In this document: piece by piece, positions 19,301-27,722 of the stretch
Layout: each line of letters begins with the position of its first letter
Position numbering within the stretch: the stretch's first letter is position 1
Assembly (NCBI RefSeq): GCF_000217915.1
Contig: NZ_AFOZ01000030.1
Span: forward strand, 38,682-102,681
Length of the DNA: 64,000 nucleotides
Source of the DNA: Shewanella sp. HN-41
GTDB taxonomy: Bacteria > Pseudomonadota > Gammaproteobacteria > Enterobacterales > Shewanellaceae
Reading direction: 5' to 3'
Position numbers and translations under genes: made by a program
The notes under the pieces: model-generated
What the model was told of the DNA's origin: nothing
Seen by the model: the letters and a program-made list of their open reading frames with translations, nothing else
The model's database searches: none

Positions 19301-19455
19301 CGGTAGTTAGTTTCTATCGACACTATCGGCGGATCGATATTGGGGTATTCCCGCAGGGGCAATTTATCAAAAGCCACCAGACCAAAGGCCACCAACAGCA
19401 AGCTGATAACCGAGGCAAAAACGGGGCGCTTAACTGAAAGATCTGTCAGGATCAT
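16360..19455 (-). CDS. RND multidrug efflux permease (AcrB/MexB superfamily, HAE1)
   Basis: A 1031-residue inner-membrane proton-driven pump subunit, the normal length for HAE1 transporters. It starts MILTDLSVKRPVFASVISLLLV with the first helix, followed by porter-domain sequence (REYPNIDPPIVSIET). Family motif D is seen in GMVVDDAIVMLENIHRR in helix 4, where the acidic pair carries protons. The second half repeats the arrangement (FESYIHPMVIMLTVPLA, AAKNGILIVEFANQLRDKG, RPILMTGITTAAG). Its ATG overlaps the TGA of the adaptor gene by four bases. No outer-membrane channel gene is present here, so it probably uses a shared TolC. Confidence 0.95.
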   Translation of the reverse strand: MILTDLSVKRPVFASVISLLLVAFGLVAFDKLPLREYPNIDPPIVSIETNYRGASAAVVESRITQLIEDRISGVEGIRHVSSSSSDGRSQVTLEFDISRNIEDAANDVRDRISGLLDNLPEEADPPEVQKANGGDEVIMWLNLVSDQMTTLELTDYTRRYLSDRLSVVDGVSMIRIGGGKVYAMRVWLDRQALASRSLTVADVEAALRAENVELPAGSIESKERHFTVRLERSYRTAEDFANLVISQGKDGYLVKLGDVAKVEIGSEEERIMFRGNKEAMIGLGVSKQSTANTLEVARAVNALVDKINPTLPAGMSIKRSYDSSVFIEASIKEVYQTLLTAMILVIIVIYLFLGSVRAMLIPAITVPVSLLGTFIVLYALGYTINLLTLLAMILAIGMVVDDAIVMLENIHRRIEEGDSPLKAAFLGAREVAFAVIATTLVLVAVFMPITFLEGDLGKLFKEFAVTMSAAVIFSSIVALTLSPMMCSKLLKPAAQDSWLVRKVDGIMTRISNGYQSTLEGAMARPMLMSILVLCALGSSVFLAQKVPQEFAPQEDRGSLFLMVNGPQGASYEYIESYMNEVENRLMPLVNSGDIKRLLIRAPRGFGRAADFSNGMAIVVLEDWGQRRPVKEVIGDINKRLADLAGVQAFPVMRQAFGRGVGKPVQFVIGGPSYEELARWRDIMMEKAAEKPQLLGVDHDYKETKPQLRVVIDRDRAASLGVSISNIGRTLESMLGSRLVTTFMRDGEEYDVVVEGERSNQNTAADLQNIYVRSERSKELVPLSNLVTVEEFADASSLNRYNRMRAITIEASLADGYSLGEALDYMNQLARAYLPAEAVISYKGQSLDYQESGSSMYFVFLLALGIVFLVLAAQFESYIHPMVIMLTVPLATVGALIGLWFTGQSLNIYSQIGIIMLVGLAAKNGILIVEFANQLRDKGVDFDRAIIQASCQRLRPILMTGITTAAGAVPLVLAAGAGAETRFVIGVVVLSGILLATLFTIFVIPSAYGLFARNSGSPEAIAQQLEKELTQD

Positions 19456-20534
19456 ACACTTGGCTCCGCATTGGCATCGGAAAGATAGCTAAACTTTTCA
19501 GCCAATTCGGTTTTAACCACATCGCCTGGGTGCACTTTCAGTAGGCCGCGGATCACCACATTTTCACCAATCTCTAAGCCACCGAGGATTTCCACCCAAC
19601 CGCGGGTACGAATACCAATGGTGACCTGTTTACGCTCAATCACATTGTCTTTATTCACACTGTAGACAAAATGATTGTTCTGGATAGGAATAATGGCCGA
19701 CTCCGGCAACATCATCGCTTCGCGGCTACGTTTGATAAGCTTAACCTTCATCAGCATGCCGGGTAGTAAACGCAGATCCGGGTTGGGAATTTCGGCGCGC
19801 ACTATCACGGCACGGGTAGTAGGGTTCACACGACTGTCAATGGATGTCACCACCCCCTTGAAGGTAACATCAGGAAATGCCACGGCTTTGGCTTCGACCA
19901 ATTTACCGGGGAGCAGATCTTGAATAAAACGCTCAGGAACCGAAAAATCCAGTTTAATCGTAGAGATATCATCGAGTGTGGTAATTTCGGTACCCGGGGT
20001 CACTAAGCTACCCACACTCACTTGGCGCAGCCCTAGCCGGCCATTAAAAGGCGCTAGAATACTACGATCATTAAGGGATGATTGCGCCTGCTCAAGTTCA
20101 GCGCGGGTAGTGTCGATTAAGGTTTGTAGGCGATCACGCTCTAACTCGGCCACAGTGCGACTGGTGACCAGTGAGCTTATTCGATTAAATTCCCGTTGAT
20201 TATCACTCACCTTCACTTGGGCGGCTTTCACTTGGGCAATTTGCTCTGCATTTTGTAGCTGTACCAGTAAGTCCCCTTTCTTAACTATGTCGCCGTCGTC
20301 AAATTTCAACGAGATCACGACATCGGTGACTTTAGGCGTAATAGTCACAGACTCATAGGCCTTGTTGGTGCCTATGGCTTCAACTTCATCACGTACAGGC
20401 GCCATTGCTGCGGTAGCAATCACTACATTGGGCACGAGTTTAGTCTTGGCCTTCTCTATCCCTTGGGGTTGCATGGCTTGATATCCAAACCATGCCGACG
20501 CCAAAATGGCGATTGTTATAATAATTTTTTTCAT
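19452..20534 (-). CDS. RND pump membrane-fusion (adaptor) protein, HlyD/AcrA family
   Basis: A 360-residue periplasmic adaptor with an N-terminal membrane anchor or signal (residues 1-20), a biotinyl-lipoyl-like half (VVISLKFDDGDIVKKGDLLVQL), a coiled-coil hairpin (residues about 95-150), the second lipoyl half (SILAPFNGRLGLRQVSVGSLV), then beta-barrel and membrane-proximal domains. It links the permease of the next gene to an outer-membrane channel. First gene of a two-gene operon, with translational coupling at ATGA. Confidence 0.95.
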   Translation of the reverse strand: MKKIIITIAILASAWFGYQAMQPQGIEKAKTKLVPNVVIATAAMAPVRDEVEAIGTNKAYESVTITPKVTDVVISLKFDDGDIVKKGDLLVQLQNAEQIAQVKAAQVKVSDNQREFNRISSLVTSRTVAELERDRLQTLIDTTRAELEQAQSSLNDRSILAPFNGRLGLRQVSVGSLVTPGTEITTLDDISTIKLDFSVPERFIQDLLPGKLVEAKAVAFPDVTFKGVVTSIDSRVNPTTRAVIVRAEIPNPDLRLLPGMLMKVKLIKRSREAMMLPESAIIPIQNNHFVYSVNKDNVIERKQVTIGIRTRGWVEILGGLEIGENVVIRGLLKVHPGDVVKTELAEKFSYLSDANAEPSV

Positions 20535-20750
20535 CTGGCTTCCAAATGATGAAGACTCGCATTGATGACGGCTAGTTTACCCACTCATATCATCACATCA
20601 ATACGTTTTACTTTTTCTTACAAATTACGGCCATAGCGCAAAAAATGTGTAAATGTTTATCTTTAGCACTAAAAATGAGATACGGCATCTGGAAATTGCA
20701 CAATAACGAGATGGTGTAGTGATTAAAGCTAAGTATCTTAAAATGACCGT

Positions 20751-20852
20751 ATGTTAAAACTAAAACCACTTAAAAAATACTGGTATAAAAAGTGGAAAAA
20801 TAAAAACTGTTTTGATTTGGATAAACCGCGCTTTCTGGATCTCGGACAATAA
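20751..20852 (+). CDS. Possible small basic peptide, 33 residues
   Basis: An ATG-to-TAA frame in the 357-bp gap between the adaptor gene and bamC, on the opposite strand to both. The N-terminal half is very basic and aromatic (LKLKPLKKYWYKKWKNKN) and the end is acidic (DLDKPRFLDLGQ). The stop codon touches the bidirectional hairpin at 20851. No clear ribosome site is seen, so translation is doubtful. The rest of the gap (20535-20750) holds the RND promoter region and nothing else I recognise. Confidence 0.2.
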   Translation: MLKLKPLKKYWYKKWKNKNCFDLDKPRFLDLGQ

Positions 20853-20876
20853 AAAAGGGCGATGATCGCCCTTTTT
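20851..20876. terminator. Terminator after bamC
   Basis: AAAAAAGGGCGAT pairs with ATCGCCCTTTTT. The minus strand ends in six T, 16 bp beyond the bamC stop. Confidence 0.9.
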
Positions 20877-20891
20877 AGCCTTGAGATAGGA

Positions 20892-21989
20892 TTAACGTAA
20901 CTTACGTTCTTCCTTCATCAGGTTCGACAATGATTGATGCACACTCGTAATCACATCCTTATCGAGTGGCTTATCCTCGGCGTCTCGTATAAAGAGTTTA
21001 GTCTCTTCAGGCGTATCACCATCTTCGAGCAGCAAACGGTAATTGCCTTCTTTTAGGGATAATTTATCGTCACTCCAGAGCGAGCTCCAGAAGCCTGAGT
21101 TATCTGAAAACTTGATGAAGTATAATCCTTTAGCACTATCCATATCGGAAATTTCAAAGCCCATTTCCGGCAGTACGATTCGCAAACGATCCCATACTTG
21201 TTTGTAAGGCGCTTTGGCTGACCAATAAGCGGCACCGTCTTCTGGTGCGACTAAATCGACATTAATACCTAAGGTTTGCTTCAAACGGTTGGCTTGGATC
21301 ACTTGTTCACGTTTGATACTCATATAAGCAATGGCGCTGTTAAGCATATCGATAGTGTATCGCTGCTTGTCTTCACCGCTTAACAGGACTTCTTGCGCTT
21401 TATCGTCATAAAACTCTTCGTGTTCCGCTAAGTGGATCACGATATTAGCAGTACGACCATGGGGACGAGTTTCCACATCAAAACGGTAACGTTGACGTAG
21501 TAGGTAAATCTTATCTGAACCCCACATGCTCGACTCGATCACCTCCTGACTTTCAATCCAGTCGGTTTCGATACTACCCTGTTCAAAATTGCGGCTACGC
21601 ACAGGAATAGACTGCTTCGCGAGGAAACCATCAAGATTGGTGAAGATTTCCTGTTTTAAGTCCACACTGTTGTCGATAGATTCGACCACAATTTTGATGT
21701 TATCGCTGCCCTCTTCCACATGGGTTCCTTCTGCCATTGGCAGAACCTGCAGTGGCGGACGGATGTCCAGATTCTTACCCACCAGCGTAGGATTGGCTTT
21801 GGGGCCTATGGATGGCACTTCATATTCTTTATTGTAAGGTGGCGTTTTCAATCCCTCGGGGATCGTTAGCCTTGGCACTTGCTCAGCCTGAACATAGTCT
21901 TCACCACCGTTAGCTTGGCGACGCTCTAATGGCGAACTACAAGCTGCAACGGCAGCAACTAGGAACAGTGGGGTGACTTTCTTTAACAT
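20892..21989 (-). CDS. bamC: Outer-membrane assembly lipoprotein BamC (NlpB)
   Basis: A 365-residue lipoprotein. The signal peptide ends with the lipobox VAAC (Cys17). The early PRLTIPEGLKTPPYNKEYEVP segment is the conserved unstructured N-terminal stretch that contacts BamD, followed by two helix-grip domains. BamC is an accessory subunit of the beta-barrel assembly machine. It lies three bases after dapA on the same strand, the dapA-bamC order common in gammaproteobacteria. Confidence 0.95.
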   Translation of the reverse strand: MLKKVTPLFLVAAVAACSSPLERRQANGGEDYVQAEQVPRLTIPEGLKTPPYNKEYEVPSIGPKANPTLVGKNLDIRPPLQVLPMAEGTHVEEGSDNIKIVVESIDNSVDLKQEIFTNLDGFLAKQSIPVRSRNFEQGSIETDWIESQEVIESSMWGSDKIYLLRQRYRFDVETRPHGRTANIVIHLAEHEEFYDDKAQEVLLSGEDKQRYTIDMLNSAIAYMSIKREQVIQANRLKQTLGINVDLVAPEDGAAYWSAKAPYKQVWDRLRIVLPEMGFEISDMDSAKGLYFIKFSDNSGFWSSLWSDDKLSLKEGNYRLLLEDGDTPEETKLFIRDAEDKPLDKDVITSVHQSLSNLMKEERKLR

Positions 21990-21992
21990 TAA

Positions 21993-22877
21993 TTATTTAA
22001 CCTCTATCTGGGCACGAGTCATTGCATCTAACAACAGACCATGACATTGCTCAGAAAGTTCAGTCAAAGGTAAACGAATATAGCCACATTCAATCAGCCC
22101 CATACGATGGGCGGCCCACTTCACTGGGATTGGATTGGCTTCGCAAAACAGTGTGCTATAGAGGCCACGCAATGGCTCATCGATGCTTGCCGCTAATTCG
22201 GTATTACCCGCAAGGGCCGCGTCGCACATGGCTTTAAAGGCTTTGGGCACTATGTTGTTGGCAACCGAAATCACGCCATTACCGCCAAGGAGTAAAAACT
22301 CCCTCGCCGTCGCGTCATCACCGCTGTACAACATAAAATCATTGCCGCATAACTCGCGTAAACGCTTAACGCGTGACACATCACCCGTGGCTTCTTTCAC
22401 ACCAATAATATTGCTAACGCCAACCAGTTCAGCCACTGTTTCGGGCTTCATATCAACCGCGGTGCGGCCAGGAACGTTATAGAGAATTTGTGGAATATCA
22501 GTGCTTGCCGCCACCGCTTTGTAGTGCGCGACTAAACCCTTAGGTGTCGGTTTATTGTAGTAAGGTGTTACGCCTAACATGGCGGCAACGCCCACCCTAG
22601 AGAGGGACTTGGTGAGTTCGACCGCTTCAGATGTCGCATTGGCGCCATTTCCACCAATGACAGGAATTCGGCCTGCGGCAAATTTCACCGTTTGTGCAAC
22701 CACAGTCACATGCTCATTCATTGGCAGAGTCGCAGACTCGCCAGTCGTGCCCACGGCCACGATAGCATCTGTGCCTTGGTCTATATGGAATTCGACTAAT
22801 CTTTCAAGACTTGCAAAATCTACTGAGCCATCACTGTTCATTGGCGTGATTAAGGCTACGATGCTTCCGTTTATCAT
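21993..22877 (-). CDS. dapA: 4-hydroxy-tetrahydrodipicolinate synthase DapA
   Basis: A 294-residue class I aldolase-fold enzyme, normal length. It has GTTGESATL (Thr44/Thr45 region), YNVPGRT (catalytic Tyr) and IGVKEATGD (Schiff-base Lys). It condenses pyruvate with aspartate semialdehyde, the first step of the lysine/diaminopimelate branch, in the cytosol. First gene of the dapA-bamC operon. I see no lysine riboswitch in the 170-bp upstream region shared with gcvR. Confidence 0.97.
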   Translation of the reverse strand: MINGSIVALITPMNSDGSVDFASLERLVEFHIDQGTDAIVAVGTTGESATLPMNEHVTVVAQTVKFAAGRIPVIGGNGANATSEAVELTKSLSRVGVAAMLGVTPYYNKPTPKGLVAHYKAVAASTDIPQILYNVPGRTAVDMKPETVAELVGVSNIIGVKEATGDVSRVKRLRELCGNDFMLYSGDDATAREFLLLGGNGVISVANNIVPKAFKAMCDAALAGNTELAASIDEPLRGLYSTLFCEANPIPVKWAAHRMGLIECGYIRLPLTELSEQCHGLLLDAMTRAQIEVK

Positions 22878-23049
22878 CTGACTTTCCCCAAGATTTCAGG
22901 ATTCGCTATGGTACTGATGCCAACCACTAATGACAAGCATTAACGGGGCTCTCAAATTGATTTAGTTATGGTAGCATTACATCCCGCACAAAAACTCGGC
23001 ATTAACCCTGAGTTTTCGCTCCATGATATCGAAAAAGTGAGGAAAATTC

Positions 23050-23598
23050 ATGACCAATTTCCTGGTCGTCACCGCAATGGGCGTAGATCGCCCTGGACTC
23101 GTAAGTAAACTCGCTCGGCTTGCCAGTGACTGTGACTGCGATATCGTCGACAGTCGTATGGCATTATTTGGTAACGAATTTACCCTGATCATGATGTTGT
23201 CAGGTTCGTGGGCATCAATAACGAAAATTGAAAGCATGCTCCCGAGTCTCAGTGTTGAGCTAGAGCTGATGACAGTGATGAAGCGCACCTCTAAACACAC
23301 CCCGCAAAATTATGTTTCGCGCCTCGAAGTTCGCTTCACGGGCAAAGATCAGCGCGGCACGATGAAACGCATCACCCAATTTCTCGCTGATCGCTCGTTA
23401 GATTTAGCGGCGGTACGCTCCTATTCAGAAGAACTTCCGGATGGTGAGCAGACACAAAATGTATCGCTAACCATTAATATTCCTGAAAAAGTTGAGCTAG
23501 AAAAACTTGAACAGAGTATCTATCAACTCGCCCAAGAAATGGCGTTAGATTGCACCATTAAACGCATGCAAGGGACAACGGCAAGCGATAGAGGATAA
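23050..23598 (+). CDS. gcvR: Glycine cleavage system repressor-type ACT protein GcvR
   Basis: A 182-residue protein of two ACT domains: TNFLVVTAMGVDRPGLVSKLARLASDCDCDIVDSRMA at the N terminus and a second at about residues 93-165 (RLEVRFTGKDQRGTMKRITQFLADRSL). GcvR binds GcvA and glycine in E. coli. GAGG lies seven bases before the ATG. It is divergent from dapA and directly followed by bcp, an order widespread in this group. Confidence 0.92.
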   Translation: MTNFLVVTAMGVDRPGLVSKLARLASDCDCDIVDSRMALFGNEFTLIMMLSGSWASITKIESMLPSLSVELELMTVMKRTSKHTPQNYVSRLEVRFTGKDQRGTMKRITQFLADRSLDLAAVRSYSEELPDGEQTQNVSLTINIPEKVELEKLEQSIYQLAQEMALDCTIKRMQGTTASDRG

Positions 23599-23601
23599 TT
23601 G

Positions 23602-24069
23602 ATGAACAGATTAACCGTTGGCGCCAAGGCGCCCCAATTTGCCCTGCTGGATCAACAGGGAAAGCCTGTTTCGCTGCAGGAATGTTTAAAAAAAGGCCCT
23701 GTTTTAGTGTATTTTTACCCTAAGGCTTCAACCCCAGGCTGCACAGTACAAGCCTGTGGTCTGCGCGACACTAAAGCCGAATTAGATAACCACAAAGTCA
23801 CGGTACTCGGTATTAGCCCAGATCCAGTCGCAAAACTGGCTAAGTTTGCTGAGAAGCAATCACTTAATTTTACCTTGTTGAGTGATGAAGACCACAGTGT
23901 TGCCGACGTCTTTGGCGTATGGGGTGAGAAAAAGTTTATGGGTAAAATCTACGATGGTATCCATAGAATAAGCTTCCTTATCAATACTGACGGCACCATT
24001 GCCCATGTGTTTGATAAGTTTAAAACCAGCGATCATCACCAGGTCGTTCTAGCCAAAATCGCGGGTTGA
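23602..24069 (+). CDS. bcp: Thiol peroxidase Bcp (peroxiredoxin Q)
   Basis: A 155-residue peroxiredoxin. The active segment PKASTPGCTVQACGLRD holds peroxidatic Cys47 and the second Cys52, five residues apart, as in E. coli Bcp. It reduces hydrogen peroxide and organic peroxides in the cytosol using thioredoxin. ATG 23602 has GAGG seven bases upstream, formed by the end of gcvR, so the two are translated together. Confidence 0.95.
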   Translation: MNRLTVGAKAPQFALLDQQGKPVSLQECLKKGPVLVYFYPKASTPGCTVQACGLRDTKAELDNHKVTVLGISPDPVAKLAKFAEKQSLNFTLLSDEDHSVADVFGVWGEKKFMGKIYDGIHRISFLINTDGTIAHVFDKFKTSDHHQVVLAKIAG

Positions 24070-24137
24070 TTGTGCACTTGAGTGCAAAATGAGCGCCATG
24101 CGGCGACTACAGCGCACAAAAAATTAGCAGTCGGACA

Positions 24138-24165
24138 CAAAAGGCCCTTTATCAGGGCCTTTTTT
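24138..24165 (+). terminator. Terminator after bcp
   Basis: AAAAGGCCCT and AGGGCCTTTT flank a five-base loop, followed by more T on the plus strand. Confidence 0.85.
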
Positions 24166-24248
24166 CATGAAAAATTTTCAGCTTATGCGCAAAAATTAAC
24201 CTTCTTTACTGAATAAATTCAGTCTGATGGCGCTTAATGACTCAGAGA

Positions 24249-24863
24249 CTACGCCAGATAAGGCCAAATAATTGCCGCCGCTATACTCCACATGGTTAAC
24301 CAAATAACACGATCGAGGTAACGCCATGCCGCTGGACGAGTAAAAATAGGTGCCAGCAAGCGCGCACCAAAACTTAAACCGAAAAACCAGATAAACGATG
24401 CCAACACGGCGCCAGCACCAAACCAAGGGCGATGCATATCATCAAACTGAGTGCTGATACTCCCCAGCAACACCACTGTATCGAGATACAAATGCGGATT
24501 CAGTAAGCTGATCCCGAGCGTGGTAAGCATGGCGGTTCGCAAAGTATCGGCATTTTGCGTTTGCTCCATTTCAATGCCTTTAGCCACAAATGAGGCCTTA
24601 AGTGCATTTGTACCGTACCAAAGTAAAAAAGCGGCACCACCAAAACTTGCCACATGCTTAATGGTAGGAAATGCTTCAATAATATGTCCAAGCCCAGCCA
24701 CCCCTGCGGTGATCATCAGCGCATCGATGACCGAACAAAGTAGGGCAATGGGTAACGGGTAAGCACGCTTAATGCCTTGCTTGAGCACAAAGGCATTCTG
24801 TGCGCCCACTGCAATAATCAAACTCCCACCAATTCCCATCCCCTGTATAAATGCCGCTTGCAT
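24249..24863 (-). CDS. argO: LysE/ArgO-type amino-acid exporter
   Basis: A 204-residue inner-membrane protein with about six helices. QGMGIGGSLIIAVGAQNAFVLKQGI is the LysE-family N terminus and LLNPHLYLDTVVLLG the conserved Asn-Pro-His segment. It exports arginine (and perhaps lysine). ATG 24863 has GAGG five bases upstream. It is divergent from argP, the same pairing as in E. coli, which indicates control by ArgP from the intergenic region. Confidence 0.92.
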   Translation of the reverse strand: MQAAFIQGMGIGGSLIIAVGAQNAFVLKQGIKRAYPLPIALLCSVIDALMITAGVAGLGHIIEAFPTIKHVASFGGAAFLLWYGTNALKASFVAKGIEMEQTQNADTLRTAMLTTLGISLLNPHLYLDTVVLLGSISTQFDDMHRPWFGAGAVLASFIWFFGLSFGARLLAPIFTRPAAWRYLDRVIWLTMWSIAAAIIWPYLA

Positions 24864-24987
24864 AACCACCTCACCAGTTTGAAGAAGGTGCTAGCATAGT
24901 CAAAACGAAATAATTAATATAACTAATGTTTTTTATATGACATAAGTAAAACTAATAATAATCGAAGCGCACTGATTAAGGATGACT

Positions 24988-25914
24988 ATGCTGGAATACG
25001 CTAATCTGAAAGCCCTCGCCGTTGTCGTCTCTGAAGGCGGTTTCGAGCGCGCCGCCAAAGTGCTGCACATTACCCAATCGGCCGTTTCACAACGCATTCG
25101 GCAGCTTGAAGAAAAAGTTGGTCAATCGCTGCTTATTCGCTCCAATCCCGTGGTCGCAACCCCCACAGGCAAACGCCTGCTGCGCCACTATTCACAGGTG
25201 CAATTGCTTGAGAGTGAGTTAAGAGCCGAAATGGACGCCGACGATCCCAACCATCCAACCACAGTGCGCATCGCCGTGAATGCCGACAGCCTTGCCACTT
25301 GGTTTTTACCGGCAATAGCGGGCATGTTCAGTCGCCACGCTTGGTTATTGGAATTGATCGTCGATGATGAATCCTATACCCATCATCTGCTGAAGAATGG
25401 TGAAGCCGTTGGTTGCGTGACCACGACTGAAAATCCGATGGCTGGCTGTAGCAGTGAGTTTTTAGGCACTATGGAATATTTAGCGGTTGCCACCCCTGAA
25501 TTTGCCCGCCGTTACTTTGGCAATGGCGAAGAGCTGGCAAAGGCAGCAACGCCCCTCAGCATCAGCCAAGCCCAACTGGCTAAAGCCCCTGCGGTCGTGT
25601 TCTCCACAAAGGATAAGCTGCACGAGAAATACCTTGCCCACTATTTTCAAATGACGGCAGGACAATGGTGGCAACATACGATTCCCTCATCGGAAAGTTT
25701 TTTGGAAGCCATAAACCTAAGCCTTGGTTATGGTCTAGTAGGCCACTTACAGGCTAAACCTTTAATCGATAAAGGGATACTTATCGAATTAACCCCACAG
25801 CAGCGCATGCGCGTGCCGCTATATTGGCAACATTGGAATATTAAAGCTAAACAGACGACCTTAGTTTACCGCGCCCTTGCCGCCACGGCGCAGCACCATT
25901 TGCTGCAAACCTGA
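24988..25914 (+). CDS. argP: LysR-family regulator ArgP (IciA)
   Basis: A 308-residue LysR regulator. Residues 1-60 hold the winged helix-turn-helix (FERAAKVLHITQSAVSQRIRQLEEKVGQSLLIR), followed by an effector-binding domain. ArgP activates argO in response to arginine and is antagonised by lysine. ATG 24988 has AAGG six bases upstream; ATG 24982 is also in frame. The 120-bp gap to argO is AT-rich, as expected for its operator. Confidence 0.93.
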   Translation: MLEYANLKALAVVVSEGGFERAAKVLHITQSAVSQRIRQLEEKVGQSLLIRSNPVVATPTGKRLLRHYSQVQLLESELRAEMDADDPNHPTTVRIAVNADSLATWFLPAIAGMFSRHAWLLELIVDDESYTHHLLKNGEAVGCVTTTENPMAGCSSEFLGTMEYLAVATPEFARRYFGNGEELAKAATPLSISQAQLAKAPAVVFSTKDKLHEKYLAHYFQMTAGQWWQHTIPSSESFLEAINLSLGYGLVGHLQAKPLIDKGILIELTPQQRMRVPLYWQHWNIKAKQTTLVYRALAATAQHHLLQT

Positions 25915-25937
25915 ATGTTAACCACTGGCATAAAATC

Positions 25938-25966
25938 AAAAACTGCGCCTAAGTACGCAGTTTTTA
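25938..25966. terminator. Terminator after argP
   Basis: AAAACTGCG and CGCAGTTTTT flank an eight-base loop between convergent argP and the AI-2E transporter gene; it can serve both strands. Confidence 0.8.
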
Positions 25967-25990
25967 GGCAGATATAACATCTCTACTGAC

Positions 25991-27073
25991 TTAGTTTTCC
26001 AACGAAGGAAGCGGCTCCTCAATTTCCGTTTTCGGCCAAGCGTTAATCACAGCCTTGACTAAAGATGCCAAGGGGATAGCAAAGAACACCCCCCATACGC
26101 CCCACAGTCCACCAAAAACCAACACTGCGGCGATAATAATCACTGGGTGTAAGTCCACCGCGTCCGAAAATAAAATTGGCACCAACAAGTTACCGTCTAA
26201 TGCCTGAATAATGCCGTAACCTAACATTAGATAACCAAACTCAGAGCTAAAACCCCATTGGAAAAACGCCACTAAGGTAATCGGCAAGGTCACTAAAGTG
26301 GCTCCTACATAGGGAATGAGTACAGATAATCCAGTGAGCACCCCGAGCAAAGCTGCATAACGCAGTCCCATCACGGCGAACAAGACGTAACTCGCTATGC
26401 CGACAATAACTATTTCAATCACTTTGCCACGAATATAGTTAAATATCTGTTGGTGCATCTCAAACCACACCTTACGGGCTAGCTGCCGATTGGTGGGAAA
26501 AAATCGTTTACTGCCATTGATGAGTTGATCTTTATCCTTTAAGAAAAAGAATACCAACAGCGGCACCAGAATCGCGTACACCATCAATACCAATAATGAG
26601 GCGGAATAACCAATAAGTTGTTTAGCAATATCAATCACATGTTGAGTATCGAGAAGCTTTTTAAGCTCTGCAACCATCATATTGAGCTGCTCTGGATTAA
26701 TAAATTGTGGATATTGATTAATCAACGTCTGCAGAGTTTGTAGCCCTTTATCTATCATGCTGGGTAAATCCGTCATTAGGCTCACACCTTGACGCCAAAC
26801 ACTCGGGATCAACCCAAAGGTCAGCATGACCACGACCCCAAGAAAGAGCACTAACACTAAGGATGCACCTGTCGTGCGATTAATGCCTAGTTTGAGCATT
26901 TGTGCGACGGGCCACTCGAGTAAAAATGCCAGCACTAACGCCACGAGCAAAGGGGCAAGCAATCCCCCCGCAAAATAAATGACTAAAGCTAAGCCAACCA
27001 AAATGGCCATTAAGGTGACTGCCTGTGGATCGCTAAACCGCTCTTGATACCAACGAGAGAAAAAAGTAAACAT
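25991..27073 (-). CDS. perM: AI-2E family transporter (PerM-like)
   Basis: A 360-residue inner-membrane protein with about eight helices and a middle soluble part (residues 110-160). The RGKVIEIVIVGIASYVLFAVMGLRYAALLGVLTGLSVLIPYVG segment is the family core. Members are linked with autoinducer-2 export or sodium/proton exchange; the substrate is unsure. It sits next to a TusA-like gene and bepA, as perM does in E. coli. The 300 bp upstream (27074-27374) show no gene. Confidence 0.85.
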   Translation of the reverse strand: MFTFFSRWYQERFSDPQAVTLMAILVGLALVIYFAGGLLAPLLVALVLAFLLEWPVAQMLKLGINRTTGASLVLVLFLGVVVMLTFGLIPSVWRQGVSLMTDLPSMIDKGLQTLQTLINQYPQFINPEQLNMMVAELKKLLDTQHVIDIAKQLIGYSASLLVLMVYAILVPLLVFFFLKDKDQLINGSKRFFPTNRQLARKVWFEMHQQIFNYIRGKVIEIVIVGIASYVLFAVMGLRYAALLGVLTGLSVLIPYVGATLVTLPITLVAFFQWGFSSEFGYLMLGYGIIQALDGNLLVPILFSDAVDLHPVIIIAAVLVFGGLWGVWGVFFAIPLASLVKAVINAWPKTEIEEPLPSLEN

Positions 27074-27374
27074 GGATTTATTCCAATAATGATGGTTAGG
27101 CTTTCAGAGTGTGCAAGAAAGCAGTTTATTTGCAGATCATTAACGCTATATCATCGACTTAACACTGTCATGCGCTTAAAAATGATGTTGTTAATCATAG
27201 GGAATGTATCCGCGAGGTCAAGATGCCATTTTACGCGTCAAAGGGTTCCATTTTCTGATCTGCAGCTTTGTTTCCCCCGTGTCATAATGCGCCACGATAC
27301 CATGATGATCGCAACCATCATGTGCGTCCGCTAAGTCTGAGTATGTGGGGGATTGAAACACAGAAATAACAATA

Positions 27375-27608
27375 TTATCCCTGAGATAAATCAACTTTAG
27401 TGACCACTAAGGCTAATTGAATCGCATCATCACACAGGACTTGGATATTGTAGCCCTGTTTTTTTAAAAAGAGGGGAACATCTCGCCGTGAACCTGAGTC
27501 TGAAAGTAAAATATGTAAGGTTTCACCCGAAGACATGGACTTCAATGCAAGCTTGACTCTGACCAAAGGGACAGGACAGCGAAATGGTGTTAAATCAATA
27601 AAAATCAT
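27375..27608 (-). CDS. TusA-like sulfur-carrier protein
   Basis: A 77-residue protein with the TusA/YedF fold. The RCPVP motif holds the conserved Cys11 in a CPxP box and the rest follows the beta-alpha pattern with GETLHILLSDSGSRRDVPLFLKKQGY. TusA proteins carry persulfide sulfur for tRNA thiolation or molybdopterin. The divergent sequence suggests a paralog, not the main TusA. It is read away from bepA. Confidence 0.85.
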   Translation of the reverse strand: MIFIDLTPFRCPVPLVRVKLALKSMSSGETLHILLSDSGSRRDVPLFLKKQGYNIQVLCDDAIQLALVVTKVDLSQG

Positions 27609-27722
27609 AATGAACTTGCTATGAACGAACTTGGGCTATTATCCTAAGTTGCCACTCAAACTACAAGCTAACTGCAGTATTGCAGCCTTAGTTGAGATAA
27701 TTAGAAGAAATAAAGGATCCGC

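Noticed and set aside
22878..23049. Lysine riboswitch before dapA
   Set aside because: The dapA leader is short and lacks the conserved lysine aptamer blocks.
27044..27334. 96-codon rightward frame upstream of the AI-2E transporter gene
   Set aside because: Overlaps the start of the transporter gene on the other strand and looks like promoter-region noise.
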